Below are positions 1-6,051 of a stretch of DNA of 6,051 bases, in pieces; positions within the stretch are counted from its first letter, which is position 1, and every line of letters starts with the position of its first letter. Origin of the DNA: Burkholderiaceae bacterium (GTDB lineage: Bacteria; Pseudomonadota; Gammaproteobacteria; Burkholderiales; Burkholderiaceae_C); NCBI GenBank assembly GCA_023262645.1, contig JALRAA010000103.1, positions 1-6,051 on the forward strand, in the 5' to 3' direction. Under the pieces are notes generated by a model, which saw nothing but the letters and a program-made list of their open reading frames with translations, was not told where the DNA came from and did not search any database. The position numbers and the translations under genes were made by a program.

Positions 1-2452
1 CAACTTAGACGGTGCGGCACGCGCGTCAAGTTTGGATGCCAATGACCAATTGCGGTCGCCCAAAGAATATGCCCAGTTGGTGTTGGCGTTTGTCAGAGGC
101 AGTCCGCTGCGCTTGGGCGATGTGGCCGATGTGGTGGAGGCCTCGCAAAACAACCGTCTCGCGGCTTGGGCCGACCGCACACCGGCCATCATCGTGAATA
201 TTCAACGCCAGCCAGGCGCGAATGTGATTGAAACCGTCGAACGCATCCAACAGCAATTGCCCGTGCTGCGCGAAGCCATGCCGCCTGGTGTCAAAGTGCA
301 GGTGCTGACCGATCGCACCGTCACGATCCGTGCATCGGTGCGCGATGTGCAGTTTGAATTGCTGTTGTCAGTGGCCTTGGTGGTGATGGTCATATTTTTG
401 TTTTTGCGCAGTGCAGCGGCCACGGTCATACCGGCGGTGGTGGTGCCGTTGTCGTTGGTGGGCACGTTCGGTGTCATGTACTTGGCCGGTTTTTCCATCA
501 ACAATTTGACCTTGATGGCATTGACCGTGGCCACCGGTTTTGTGGTGGACGATGCGATTGTGATGATTGAAAACATCACCCGCTATTTGCAAGACCCGAA
601 CACATCGCTTTCACCGATGCAAGCGGCTTTGGAAGGCGCCAAGCAAATGGGTTTCACCATCATTTCGCTGACGTTTTCTTTGGTGGCGGTGTTGATTCCT
701 TTGCTGTTCATGGGCGATGTGGTCGGGCGCTTGTTCCATGAATTTGCCATCACGCTGGCCGTGGCGATTTTGATTTCTGCGGTGGTGTCGCTCACCCTCA
801 CGCCCATGATGTGCGCTCATGTGTTGCGGCCGGTGTCTGCGTCCTCAGGCCAAGGCAGGGGAGTGCATGCCTCACCGGCTTGGTTGTTGTGGGCCATCCA
901 ACGTTATGCCGTGGCGTTGCGTGCGGTGTTGAACCGGCCTTGGCGCACGCTGGTGGTGTTTGTGTTGACCGTGCTGGCCACTGTGGCGGTGTATGTGGCC
1001 ATGCCCAAAGGTTTTTTTCCGTTGCAAGACACCGGTGCGGTGCAAGTCATCACTGAGGCTACACAAGCCACGTCTTTTGCCGCCATGTCGCAGCGTCAGC
1101 AGGCGCTGGCCGAGGTACTGCTCAAAGACCCGGCGGTGCAAAGCCTCAGTTCATTCATCGGGGTTGACGGGCCCAACACCACGCTCAACACCGGTCGCAT
1201 GACTTTGAATTTGGTACCCCAATCGCAACGCGATGCACCGTTGCCCGACATCTTGCACAGGCTTTCGCTCTCTGCGGCAACCATCAGTGGCATGCGCATG
1301 TATTTGCAGCCTTTACAAGACCTGACCTTGGAGGACAGGGTGGCGCGTACCCAATACCGATTTTTGCTCAGCGGGCCGGACAACGAACAACTGGGCATGT
1401 GGTCGCAACGCTTGTTAGAGCGTTTGCGCGAACAACCGGTTTTGTCGGATGTGGCCAGTGATTGGCAAGACCAAGGATTGCAAGCCTATGTGAAGATCGA
1501 CCGGGATGCAGCCAGTCGCTTGGGCGTTTCTGTGGCGGCGGTCGATAACGCGCTCTACAACGCATTCGGTCAGCGGCTGGTGTCCACCATCTTCACGCAA
1601 AGCAACCAATACAGGGTGGTGCTGGAGGTAGATCCTGCACACCGTATTGGCCCTGCATCGCTGTCGCTCTTGACCGTGCCTTCGGTGAGTGGGGCACAGG
1701 TGCCCCTCAGCAGTGTGGCCAGTATCGAGCAACGCCACAGTGTGCTGAGCCAAGTCCATGTGAACCAGTTTCCTGCGGTCACTGTTTCGTTTCAAATGGC
1801 CCATGGCGTGTCGCTCGGGGAAGCGGTGGCGGCGATAGACCAAACATGGCAACGCCTGCGTGAACAAGAAGATGTGCCACCCAGTATCGAATCTCGCTTC
1901 GAAGGCGCTGCGATGGCTTTTCAGTCGTCGCTGCGCCACAACCTGTGGTTGGTGTTGGCGGCGGTGGTGACCATGTACATCGTGCTGGGTGTGTTGTATG
2001 AGAGCTATGTGCATCCGGTCACGATTTTGTCCACCTTGCCATCGGCCACATTGGGCGCGTTGTTGGCCTTGTGGTTGGCCCGCATGGACATCAGCCTCAT
2101 CGCAGTCATTGGCATCATTTTGTTGATCGGCATCGTCAAGAAAAACGCCATCATGATGATTGACTTTGCGTTGGATGCGGAACGTCACCAAGGCTTGAGC
2201 CCGCGCGAAGCGATTGAACAGGCGTGTTTGTTGCGCTTTCGCCCAATACTGATGACCACGATGTGTGCTTTGCTCGGCGCGTTGCCTTTGATGCTGGGCA
2301 ATGGCGTGGGCAGCGAATTGCGCCAACCTTTGGGCGTGACCTTGGTCGGTGGTCTGATCGTCAGCCAGTGGTTGACCTTATTCACCACCCCCGTCATCTA
2401 TCTGTTGCTTGAGCGCTGGAACAAAGCCAGCCCTTGGACCACACCGCCATGA
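1..2452 (+). CDS. mdtB: MdtB-type RND multidrug efflux transporter subunit (5' end outside window)
   Basis: Inner-membrane proton/drug antiporter subunit of the RND (HAE1) superfamily; in E. coli MdtB assembles with MdtC as a B2C heterotrimer. The frame is open from base 2 and gives 816 visible residues, so roughly 220 N-terminal residues (TM1 and part of the first porter domain) are missing compared with the family's ~1040. No start codon is visible, and the TTG at 32 is internal. Counting from base 2, TM2-TM6 lie at about residues 118-268, TM7 at about 315-334, the second periplasmic porter/docking domain at about 335-645, and TM8-TM12 at about 647-803. Relay residues seen are D183/D184 in GFVVDDAIV (TM4), K714 in VKKNA (TM10), and R745 and T752 in RFRPILMT (TM11). 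The segments [25 protein letters not shown] and [17 protein letters not shown] match MdtB rather than MdtC. The C-terminus is short (ends [13 protein letters not shown]). The stop overlaps the mdtC start. The MdtB family is very likely; MuxB is an equivalent name in Pseudomonas. Confidence 0.95.
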   Translation, partial: NLDGAARASSLDANDQLRSPKEYAQLVLAFVRGSPLRLGDVADVVEASQNNRLAAWADRTPAIIVNIQRQPGANVIETVERIQQQLPVLREAMPPGVKVQVLTDRTVTIRASVRDVQFELLLSVALVVMVIFLFLRSAAATVIPAVVVPLSLVGTFGVMYLAGFSINNLTLMALTVATGFVVDDAIVMIENITRYLQDPNTSLSPMQAALEGAKQMGFTIISLTFSLVAVLIPLLFMGDVVGRLFHEFAITLAVAILISAVVSLTLTPMMCAHVLRPVSASSGQGRGVHASPAWLLWAIQRYAVALRAVLNRPWRTLVVFVLTVLATVAVYVAMPKGFFPLQDTGAVQVITEATQATSFAAMSQRQQALAEVLLKDPAVQSLSSFIGVDGPNTTLNTGRMTLNLVPQSQRDAPLPDILHRLSLSAATISGMRMYLQPLQDLTLEDRVARTQYRFLLSGPDNEQLGMWSQRLLERLREQPVLSDVASDWQDQGLQAYVKIDRDAASRLGVSVAAVDNALYNAFGQRLVSTIFTQSNQYRVVLEVDPAHRIGPASLSLLTVPSVSGAQVPLSSVASIEQRHSVLSQVHVNQFPAVTVSFQMAHGVSLGEAVAAIDQTWQRLREQEDVPPSIESRFEGAAMAFQSSLRHNLWLVLAAVVTMYIVLGVLYESYVHPVTILSTLPSATLGALLALWLARMDISLIAVIGIILLIGIVKKNAIMMIDFALDAERHQGLSPREAIEQACLLRFRPILMTTMCALLGALPLMLGNGVGSELRQPLGVTLVGGLIVSQWLTLFTTPVIYLLLERWNKASPWTTPP
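2449..2452 (+). promoter_or_regulatory. ATGA stop/start overlap, mdtB-mdtC translational coupling
   Basis: The mdtC ATG (2449-2451) overlaps the mdtB TGA (2450-2452). The nearest Shine-Dalgarno-like bases are a weak TGGA at 2435-2438, ten bases before the start. Re-initiation by ribosomes finishing mdtB is therefore the likely main route to mdtC translation. The overlap is read directly; coupling is inferred. Confidence 0.75.
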
Positions 2453-5400
2453 ATCTGTCGGCTGTGTTCATCGCCAGACCGGTGGCCACCACCTTGCTGA
2501 GTTTGGGTGTGGCGATAGCGGGTGTGTTGTCTTATGCACTGTTGCCGGTCGCGCCTTTGCCGCAAGTCGATTACCCGGCCATTTCCGTCCAAGCGAGTTT
2601 GCCAGGGGCCAGCCCCGAGACCATGGCCGCCACGGTGGCCACGCCATTGGAACGTGCGCTGGGCAGCATTGCCGGTGTGAATGAAATGACGTCGACCTCT
2701 TCGCAAGGCAGCACACGCATCAGCTTGCAATTCGATTTAGAGCGCGACATCAATGGCGCAGCGCGCGATGTGCAAGCCGCGATCAATCTGGCGCAAACCC
2801 TGTTGCCCAGCGGTATGCCAAGCCGACCCACCTACCGCAAAGTCAATCCTGCTGAAAGTCCGATGATGATCATAGCGCTCACCTCCACCCAGTTCTCTCG
2901 GGCAGACATGGTGGATCTGGCGTCGACGGTGTTGGTGCAACGCTTGTCGCAGGTCGACGGTGTCGGGCAGGTCACCTTGGGCGGCGGTGCCTTGCCTTCG
3001 GTGCGCGTGGCGGTGCAACCCGATCGCTTGTCTGCCTATGGTTTGTCTTTGGAAGATGTGCGACAGACCTTGGTCACGGGCAATGCACACCGCCCCAAAG
3101 GCATGGTGGAAGACGAACACCAAGCCTGGCAAATCGAAGCCAATGACCAGGCTTACACGCCCGCAGATTTCGCGGGCATGGTGATTCGCTATCAGAACAA
3201 CCGTGCGGTACGGGTGCAAGACGTGGCGCAAGTCAGCGAGGCCATGCAAGACGTTCGCACAGATGGTGTGTCGCAGGGCAAGCCTGCGGTGTTGCTGGTG
3301 CTCTACCAGCAACCCGGCGCGAATGTGATTCAAGCGGTCGATGCTGTGCGTCGCTTGTTGCCTGCATTGCAAAAAGAAGTGCCCTCGGGCATGGCCATGG
3401 AAGTGGTGTCGGACCGCACGCCCACGATTCGCGGTTCGCTGGCGGAGATTCAAAAATCGCTGGCCATTTCCATGGGCTTGGTGATTTTGGTGGTCGCGCT
3501 GTTTTTAAAGCGCTGGCGCACAGCGTTGATTCCGGCCGTGGCTGTGCCACTGTCGTTAGCAGGCACATGCGCGGTCATGTATTTGCTCCATTTCAGTTTG
3601 AACAATTTGAGTTTGATGGCGCTCACGATTGCCACCGGTTTTGTGGTGGATGACGCGATCGTGGTGCTTGAACATATCACCCGTTTGCGTGAACGCGGTG
3701 TGCCATTGCGTCAGGCGGTGTTGCAAGGCAGTCGCGACATCGGGTTCACGGTGGTGGCCATCAGCGTGTCCTTGGTCGCAGTGTTTATTCCTATTTTGTT
3801 CATGGGCGGTGTGCTTGGGCGCTTGTTCCACGAATTTGCGGTGGTGATGACGGCGGCTATCTTGATGTCTTTGGTGGTGTCGTTGACCACTACTCCGATG
3901 ATGTGCGCGCAGTTGCTGCCAGCCACTCCTTTGCCCGTTAAGCCGCGCCGACAGCAGTACATGCTTCGGGCCTATCGACGCAGCCTCGCCTGGTCGTTGC
4001 GTCACCAGTGGTTGATGTGGCTGGTTTTGTTGGCCACCGTGTTGCTCAACATCAGTTTGTACCGCGCCATCCCCAAAGGTTTTTTTCCGCAACAAGACAC
4101 GGGCCGTATCAACGGTTACATACGGGCCGATCAGAGCTCGTCGTTCCAAGCCATGCAACAACGGTTGCACAGCATGTTGGCGATTGTTCAAGCCGACCCG
4201 GCGGTGCTCAATGTCACTGGTTTCACGGGCAACAGCCAGCGCAACGCGGCGCAAATGTTCATGACCTTGAAGCCGCGCCATGAACGCGATGCCAGCGCAG
4301 ATGAAGTGGTCAAACGCTTGCGTGCCAAATTGTCCAAAGAACCAGGAGCCCGGTTGTTCATGACGCCGGTGCAAGATTTGCGTATCGGGGCCAGAGCCGG
4401 CGGTTCACAATTTGAATACACCATCAAGGCCGATGAATTGGCAGAGCTGCGTGAATGGGAACCCAAGATCAGACGCGCATTGGCCAAGCTCAAAGAATTG
4501 GAAGACATCAACAACGACTACGAAGACCGTGGATTGCAAACGTCGGTGGTGATCGACCGCGATGCCATCGCCCGACTCGGGTTGACCATGCGCGATGTTG
4601 ACGCCACGTTGGCCAATGCGTTTTCACAGCGTCAGGTCAGCACCATTTACAACCCGCTCAACCAATACCGGGTGGTGCTGGAGTTGGGTGCCCGTTATCT
4701 GCAAAACCCTTCATCGCTGGACAATTTGCAATTCATCAATAAACAAGGACAGGCGGTGCCTTTGCGTGCTTTTGCGCGGGTGGTGATGACCGGCGCTTCG
4801 TTGTCTGTGTCGCACGATGCCGGTGTGCCTTCTGACACCTTCAGTTTCAGTTTGGCGCCGGGCGTGAGTTTGTCGCAAGCCACCGAAGCCATCCATGACA
4901 CGGTGGCGAAGTTGCACCTGCCCGTGTCGGTGCGTGGCGGTTTTGCCGGGACCGCGAATGCATTTGAAAAATCGCTGAAATCACAACCCTTGTTGTTGCT
5001 CGCGGCCTTGCTGACCTTGTATTTGGTGTTGGGCGTGTTGTATGAAAGCCTGTTGCACCCGCTGACCATTTTGTCGAGCCTTCCCTCTGCTGGCGTGGGT
5101 GCGTTGTTGACGCTGATCTGGTTTGACAAAGAGTTCAGCGTCATTGCCATGATTGGTGTGATTTTGTTGATTGGCATTGTCAAAAAAAATGCGATCTTGA
5201 TGATTGATGTGGCGTTGCAAACCCAACGCATGGGACGCACAGCCGCGCAGTCGATTTTTCTGTCGGCTCAATCCCGGTTGCGTCCGATTTTGATGACCAC
5301 GGTGGCCGCCATGCTTGGCGCGATCCCTCTGGCACTCTCGTTCGGTGTGGGCGCTGAGATGCGTCAACCCTTGGGCTTGTCTGTACTGGGTGGTTTGGTG

Positions 5401-5538
5401 CTGAGTCAGTTGCTCACGCTCTACACCACACCCATCGTGTTCGTCGGTTTGGAACACGCCAGGGCTGGGTTGCTGGGGCAGCGCCACGCAGACACACACA
5501 GGCACAATCCAACCCAGATGAATGGAACCGCTGCATGA
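2449..5538 (+). CDS. mdtC: MdtC-type RND multidrug efflux transporter subunit (complete)
   Basis: Second inner-membrane RND subunit, 1029 residues against about 1025 in E. coli MdtC. In the E. coli complex MdtC is thought to contribute mainly substrate handling within the B2C trimer. ATG 2449 is chosen because [14 protein letters not shown] aligns with the MdtC N-terminus and gives an ATGA overlap with mdtB; an in-frame TTG five codons upstream is less likely. TM1 is at about residues 11-31, followed by the first porter domain to about 335 with the MdtC-like segments [19 protein letters not shown] and [15 protein letters not shown]2-TM6 lie at about 336-484, TM7 at 519-537, the second porter domain at about 540-844, and TM8-TM12 at about 845-998. 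Relay residues are D401/D402, K913, R943 and T950, all intact. [11 protein letters not shown] (542-552) is the usual RND motif after TM7. The cytoplasmic tail (about 1001-1029) carries four histidines. No frameshift or internal stop is seen, and codon use resembles its neighbours. Confidence 0.96.
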   Translation: MNLSAVFIARPVATTLLSLGVAIAGVLSYALLPVAPLPQVDYPAISVQASLPGASPETMAATVATPLERALGSIAGVNEMTSTSSQGSTRISLQFDLERDINGAARDVQAAINLAQTLLPSGMPSRPTYRKVNPAESPMMIIALTSTQFSRADMVDLASTVLVQRLSQVDGVGQVTLGGGALPSVRVAVQPDRLSAYGLSLEDVRQTLVTGNAHRPKGMVEDEHQAWQIEANDQAYTPADFAGMVIRYQNNRAVRVQDVAQVSEAMQDVRTDGVSQGKPAVLLVLYQQPGANVIQAVDAVRRLLPALQKEVPSGMAMEVVSDRTPTIRGSLAEIQKSLAISMGLVILVVALFLKRWRTALIPAVAVPLSLAGTCAVMYLLHFSLNNLSLMALTIATGFVVDDAIVVLEHITRLRERGVPLRQAVLQGSRDIGFTVVAISVSLVAVFIPILFMGGVLGRLFHEFAVVMTAAILMSLVVSLTTTPMMCAQLLPATPLPVKPRRQQYMLRAYRRSLAWSLRHQWLMWLVLLATVLLNISLYRAIPKGFFPQQDTGRINGYIRADQSSSFQAMQQRLHSMLAIVQADPAVLNVTGFTGNSQRNAAQMFMTLKPRHERDASADEVVKRLRAKLSKEPGARLFMTPVQDLRIGARAGGSQFEYTIKADELAELREWEPKIRRALAKLKELEDINNDYEDRGLQTSVVIDRDAIARLGLTMRDVDATLANAFSQRQVSTIYNPLNQYRVVLELGARYLQNPSSLDNLQFINKQGQAVPLRAFARVVMTGASLSVSHDAGVPSDTFSFSLAPGVSLSQATEAIHDTVAKLHLPVSVRGGFAGTANAFEKSLKSQPLLLLAALLTLYLVLGVLYESLLHPLTILSSLPSAGVGALLTLIWFDKEFSVIAMIGVILLIGIVKKNAILMIDVALQTQRMGRTAAQSIFLSAQSRLRPILMTTVAAMLGAIPLALSFGVGAEMRQPLGLSVLGGLVLSQLLTLYTTPIVFVGLEHARAGLLGQRHADTHRHNPTQMNGTAA
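5465..5517 (+). repeat. 8-bp perfect inverted repeat at the 3' end of mdtC
   Basis: CTGGGTTG at 5465-5472 and its exact reverse complement CAACCCAG at 5510-5517 could pair across a 37-base loop. The repeat lies inside the mdtC tail codons, and its 3' arm ends 17 bases before the channel gene's start codon, just upstream of the GGAA. The long loop and the absence of a following T-run argue against an intrinsic terminator. An 8-bp match of this kind is expected by chance several times in a window this size, so function is doubtful. Confidence 0.2.
5535..5538 (+). promoter_or_regulatory. ATGA stop/start overlap, mdtC to outer-membrane factor gene
   Basis: The channel gene's ATG (5535-5537) overlaps the mdtC TGA (5536-5538), repeating the arrangement at the mdtB-mdtC junction. 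A modest GGAA at 5524-5527, seven bases before the ATG, is a plausible ribosome binding site, slightly better placed than the one for mdtC. The overlap fixes the start and implies co-transcription with the pump genes. Confidence 0.75.
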
Positions 5539-5594
5539 ACCGTTGGCACCGTTGTTTTGGGGTGGGAAGTTTGGCCTTGTGGCTGGGCGGCTGC
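5535..5594 (+). other. Lipoprotein (Sec/SPII) signal peptide of the outer-membrane factor
   Basis: This encodes residues 1-20, with a short basic N-region, a hydrophobic core (about 8-17) and the L-G-G-C lipobox. Signal peptidase II would cleave before C20, which becomes the acylated N-terminus. Glycines at both -2 and -1 are acceptable for a lipobox. OprM-type channels of this family are commonly lipoproteins whereas E. coli TolC is not, which supports the family call. Confidence 0.85.
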
Positions 5595-6051
5595 AGTCTG
5601 TTTTTTAAACCCGCCAAATTGCCGCCTGCACCGGCCATGCCCGAGATGCAGCAGACCGAGGTGCCGATGGTCAGCATCGATCCGGATTGGTGGACGCTGT
5701 TCAATGACCCGGTGCTCAACCAATGGCAAACGCAAATGGCAACGGGCAATCTGAACATGCAGTTGTTGGCGGCCCGCGTGCGGCAAGCCCAAGCCACCTT
5801 GGCCTCGGCGCAAAGCAGTGTGTGGCCCACGGCAACTTTGAACACGGGTGTCAGCCGTGGCCAATCCGCGGGTGGTCAGCCGACCAATACCGTGAGTGTG
5901 ACTGCGCCGCTCAGCTGGGAATGGGATGTGTGGGGCAGATTGGACGCGACGGCAACCGCGGCGCAAGCCGGGCTGCAAGCCAGTCGCGAGGACTTGGCGT
6001 TGGCACGTTTGTCAGCGCAAGCCAGTCTGGTGCAAACCTATGTAGCGATTC
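5535..6051 (+). CDS. Outer-membrane factor lipoprotein, NodT/OprM family (3' end outside window)
   Basis: N-terminal 172 residues of a TolC-like channel protein that would carry substrates from the MdtBC-type pump across the outer membrane; known families are about 450-500 residues, so about a third is seen. The N-terminus has basic residues (R3, H5, R6), a hydrophobic stretch (about 8-19) and a lipobox LGGC with lipidated C20 (codon 5592-5594). Serine follows at +2, consistent with outer-membrane sorting. A Pro/Ala-rich linker (about 26-37) precedes DPDWWTLFNDPVLNQW (49-64), the W-W-LF-DP-L signature typical of this family. Next come a helical segment (about 70-98; LLAARVRQAQATLASAQSSVWP), a presumed beta-strand region ending in APLSWEWDVWGRLD (124-137), and the start of a second long helix. 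The ATG overlaps the mdtC stop. By position it corresponds to P. aeruginosa OpmB, but too little sequence is present to assign a symbol. Confidence 0.93.
   Translation, partial: MNRWHRCFGVGSLALWLGGCSLFFKPAKLPPAPAMPEMQQTEVPMVSIDPDWWTLFNDPVLNQWQTQMATGNLNMQLLAARVRQAQATLASAQSSVWPTATLNTGVSRGQSAGGQPTNTVSVTAPLSWEWDVWGRLDATATAAQAGLQASREDLALARLSAQASLVQTYVAI

Noticed and set aside
32..34. TTG at 32 as the start of the first gene
   Set aside because: The frame is open back to base 2, and the residues before the TTG ([10 protein letters not shown]) continue the MdtB match, so the gene begins upstream of the window.
1012..1018. T7 run as a possible terminator or regulatory tract (also 4080-4086)
   Set aside because: It encodes the GFF of the conserved PKGFFP motif in both genes and no GC-rich hairpin precedes it.
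1415..2326. Minus-strand open frame of 303 codons opposite mdtB
   Set aside because: It lies wholly inside a strongly conserved gene on the other strand. The translation is rich in His, Gln and Arg with no recognisable domain, as expected from the antisense of codon-biased coding DNA.
2434..2448. TTG at 2434 as an alternative start for mdtC
   Set aside because: It would add MDHTA before the conserved [14 protein letters not shown] and has no better ribosome binding site. The ATG at 2449 fits family alignment and the ATGA overlap.
3556..4374. Minus-strand open frame of 272 codons opposite mdtC (and a similar 238-codon one at 2737-3453)
   Set aside because: Same reason: no domain, low-complexity His/Gln/Arg composition, fully covered by conserved mdtC sequence, and no plausible ribosome binding context noticed.
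5421..5978. Minus-strand open frame of 185 codons spanning the mdtC end and the channel gene
   Set aside because: The plus strand here encodes a lipoprotein with lipobox and family signature in a frame that stays open to the window end. The minus-strand product has no recognisable features.

Overview
This window is an internal slice of an efflux-pump operon on the + strand, with no intergenic space. It holds the 3' part of an RND transporter subunit gene (mdtB type, 1-2452), a complete second RND subunit gene (mdtC type, 2449-5538), and the 5' part of an outer-membrane factor lipoprotein gene (NodT/OprM family, 5535 to the window end). Consecutive genes overlap by four bases (ATGA), so this looks like one transcript with translational coupling. 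No RNA gene, mobile element, CRISPR array, promoter or terminator is visible. The operon's promoter, the adaptor gene (mdtA/muxA type) expected just upstream, and the 3' end lie outside the window.

The two transporters are paralogues but belong to distinct types. The first matches E. coli MdtB and the second MdtC in characteristic segments recalled from those families. In E. coli these two proteins form a B2C heterotrimer driven by proton-motive force, joined by the adaptor MdtA to the separately encoded TolC. Here the outer-membrane channel is encoded directly after mdtC, as in the muxABC-opmB operon of Pseudomonas aeruginosa. All four residues of the canonical RND proton relay (two Asp in TM4, Lys in TM10, Arg and Thr in TM11) are present in both subunits.

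The gene order, the moderately GC-rich sequence and the heavy use of TTG for leucine suggest a Gram-negative proteobacterium, probably a betaproteobacterium of the Burkholderiales (Comamonadaceae-like). That placement is an inference from style, not from a marker gene.

I found no convincing evidence of a previously undescribed system. The points worth a second look are modest: how a 2:1 subunit ratio would arise from overlapping genes, sequence tracts shared between the paralogues, the sequence around the start of the channel gene, and a homopolymer at the relay lysine.
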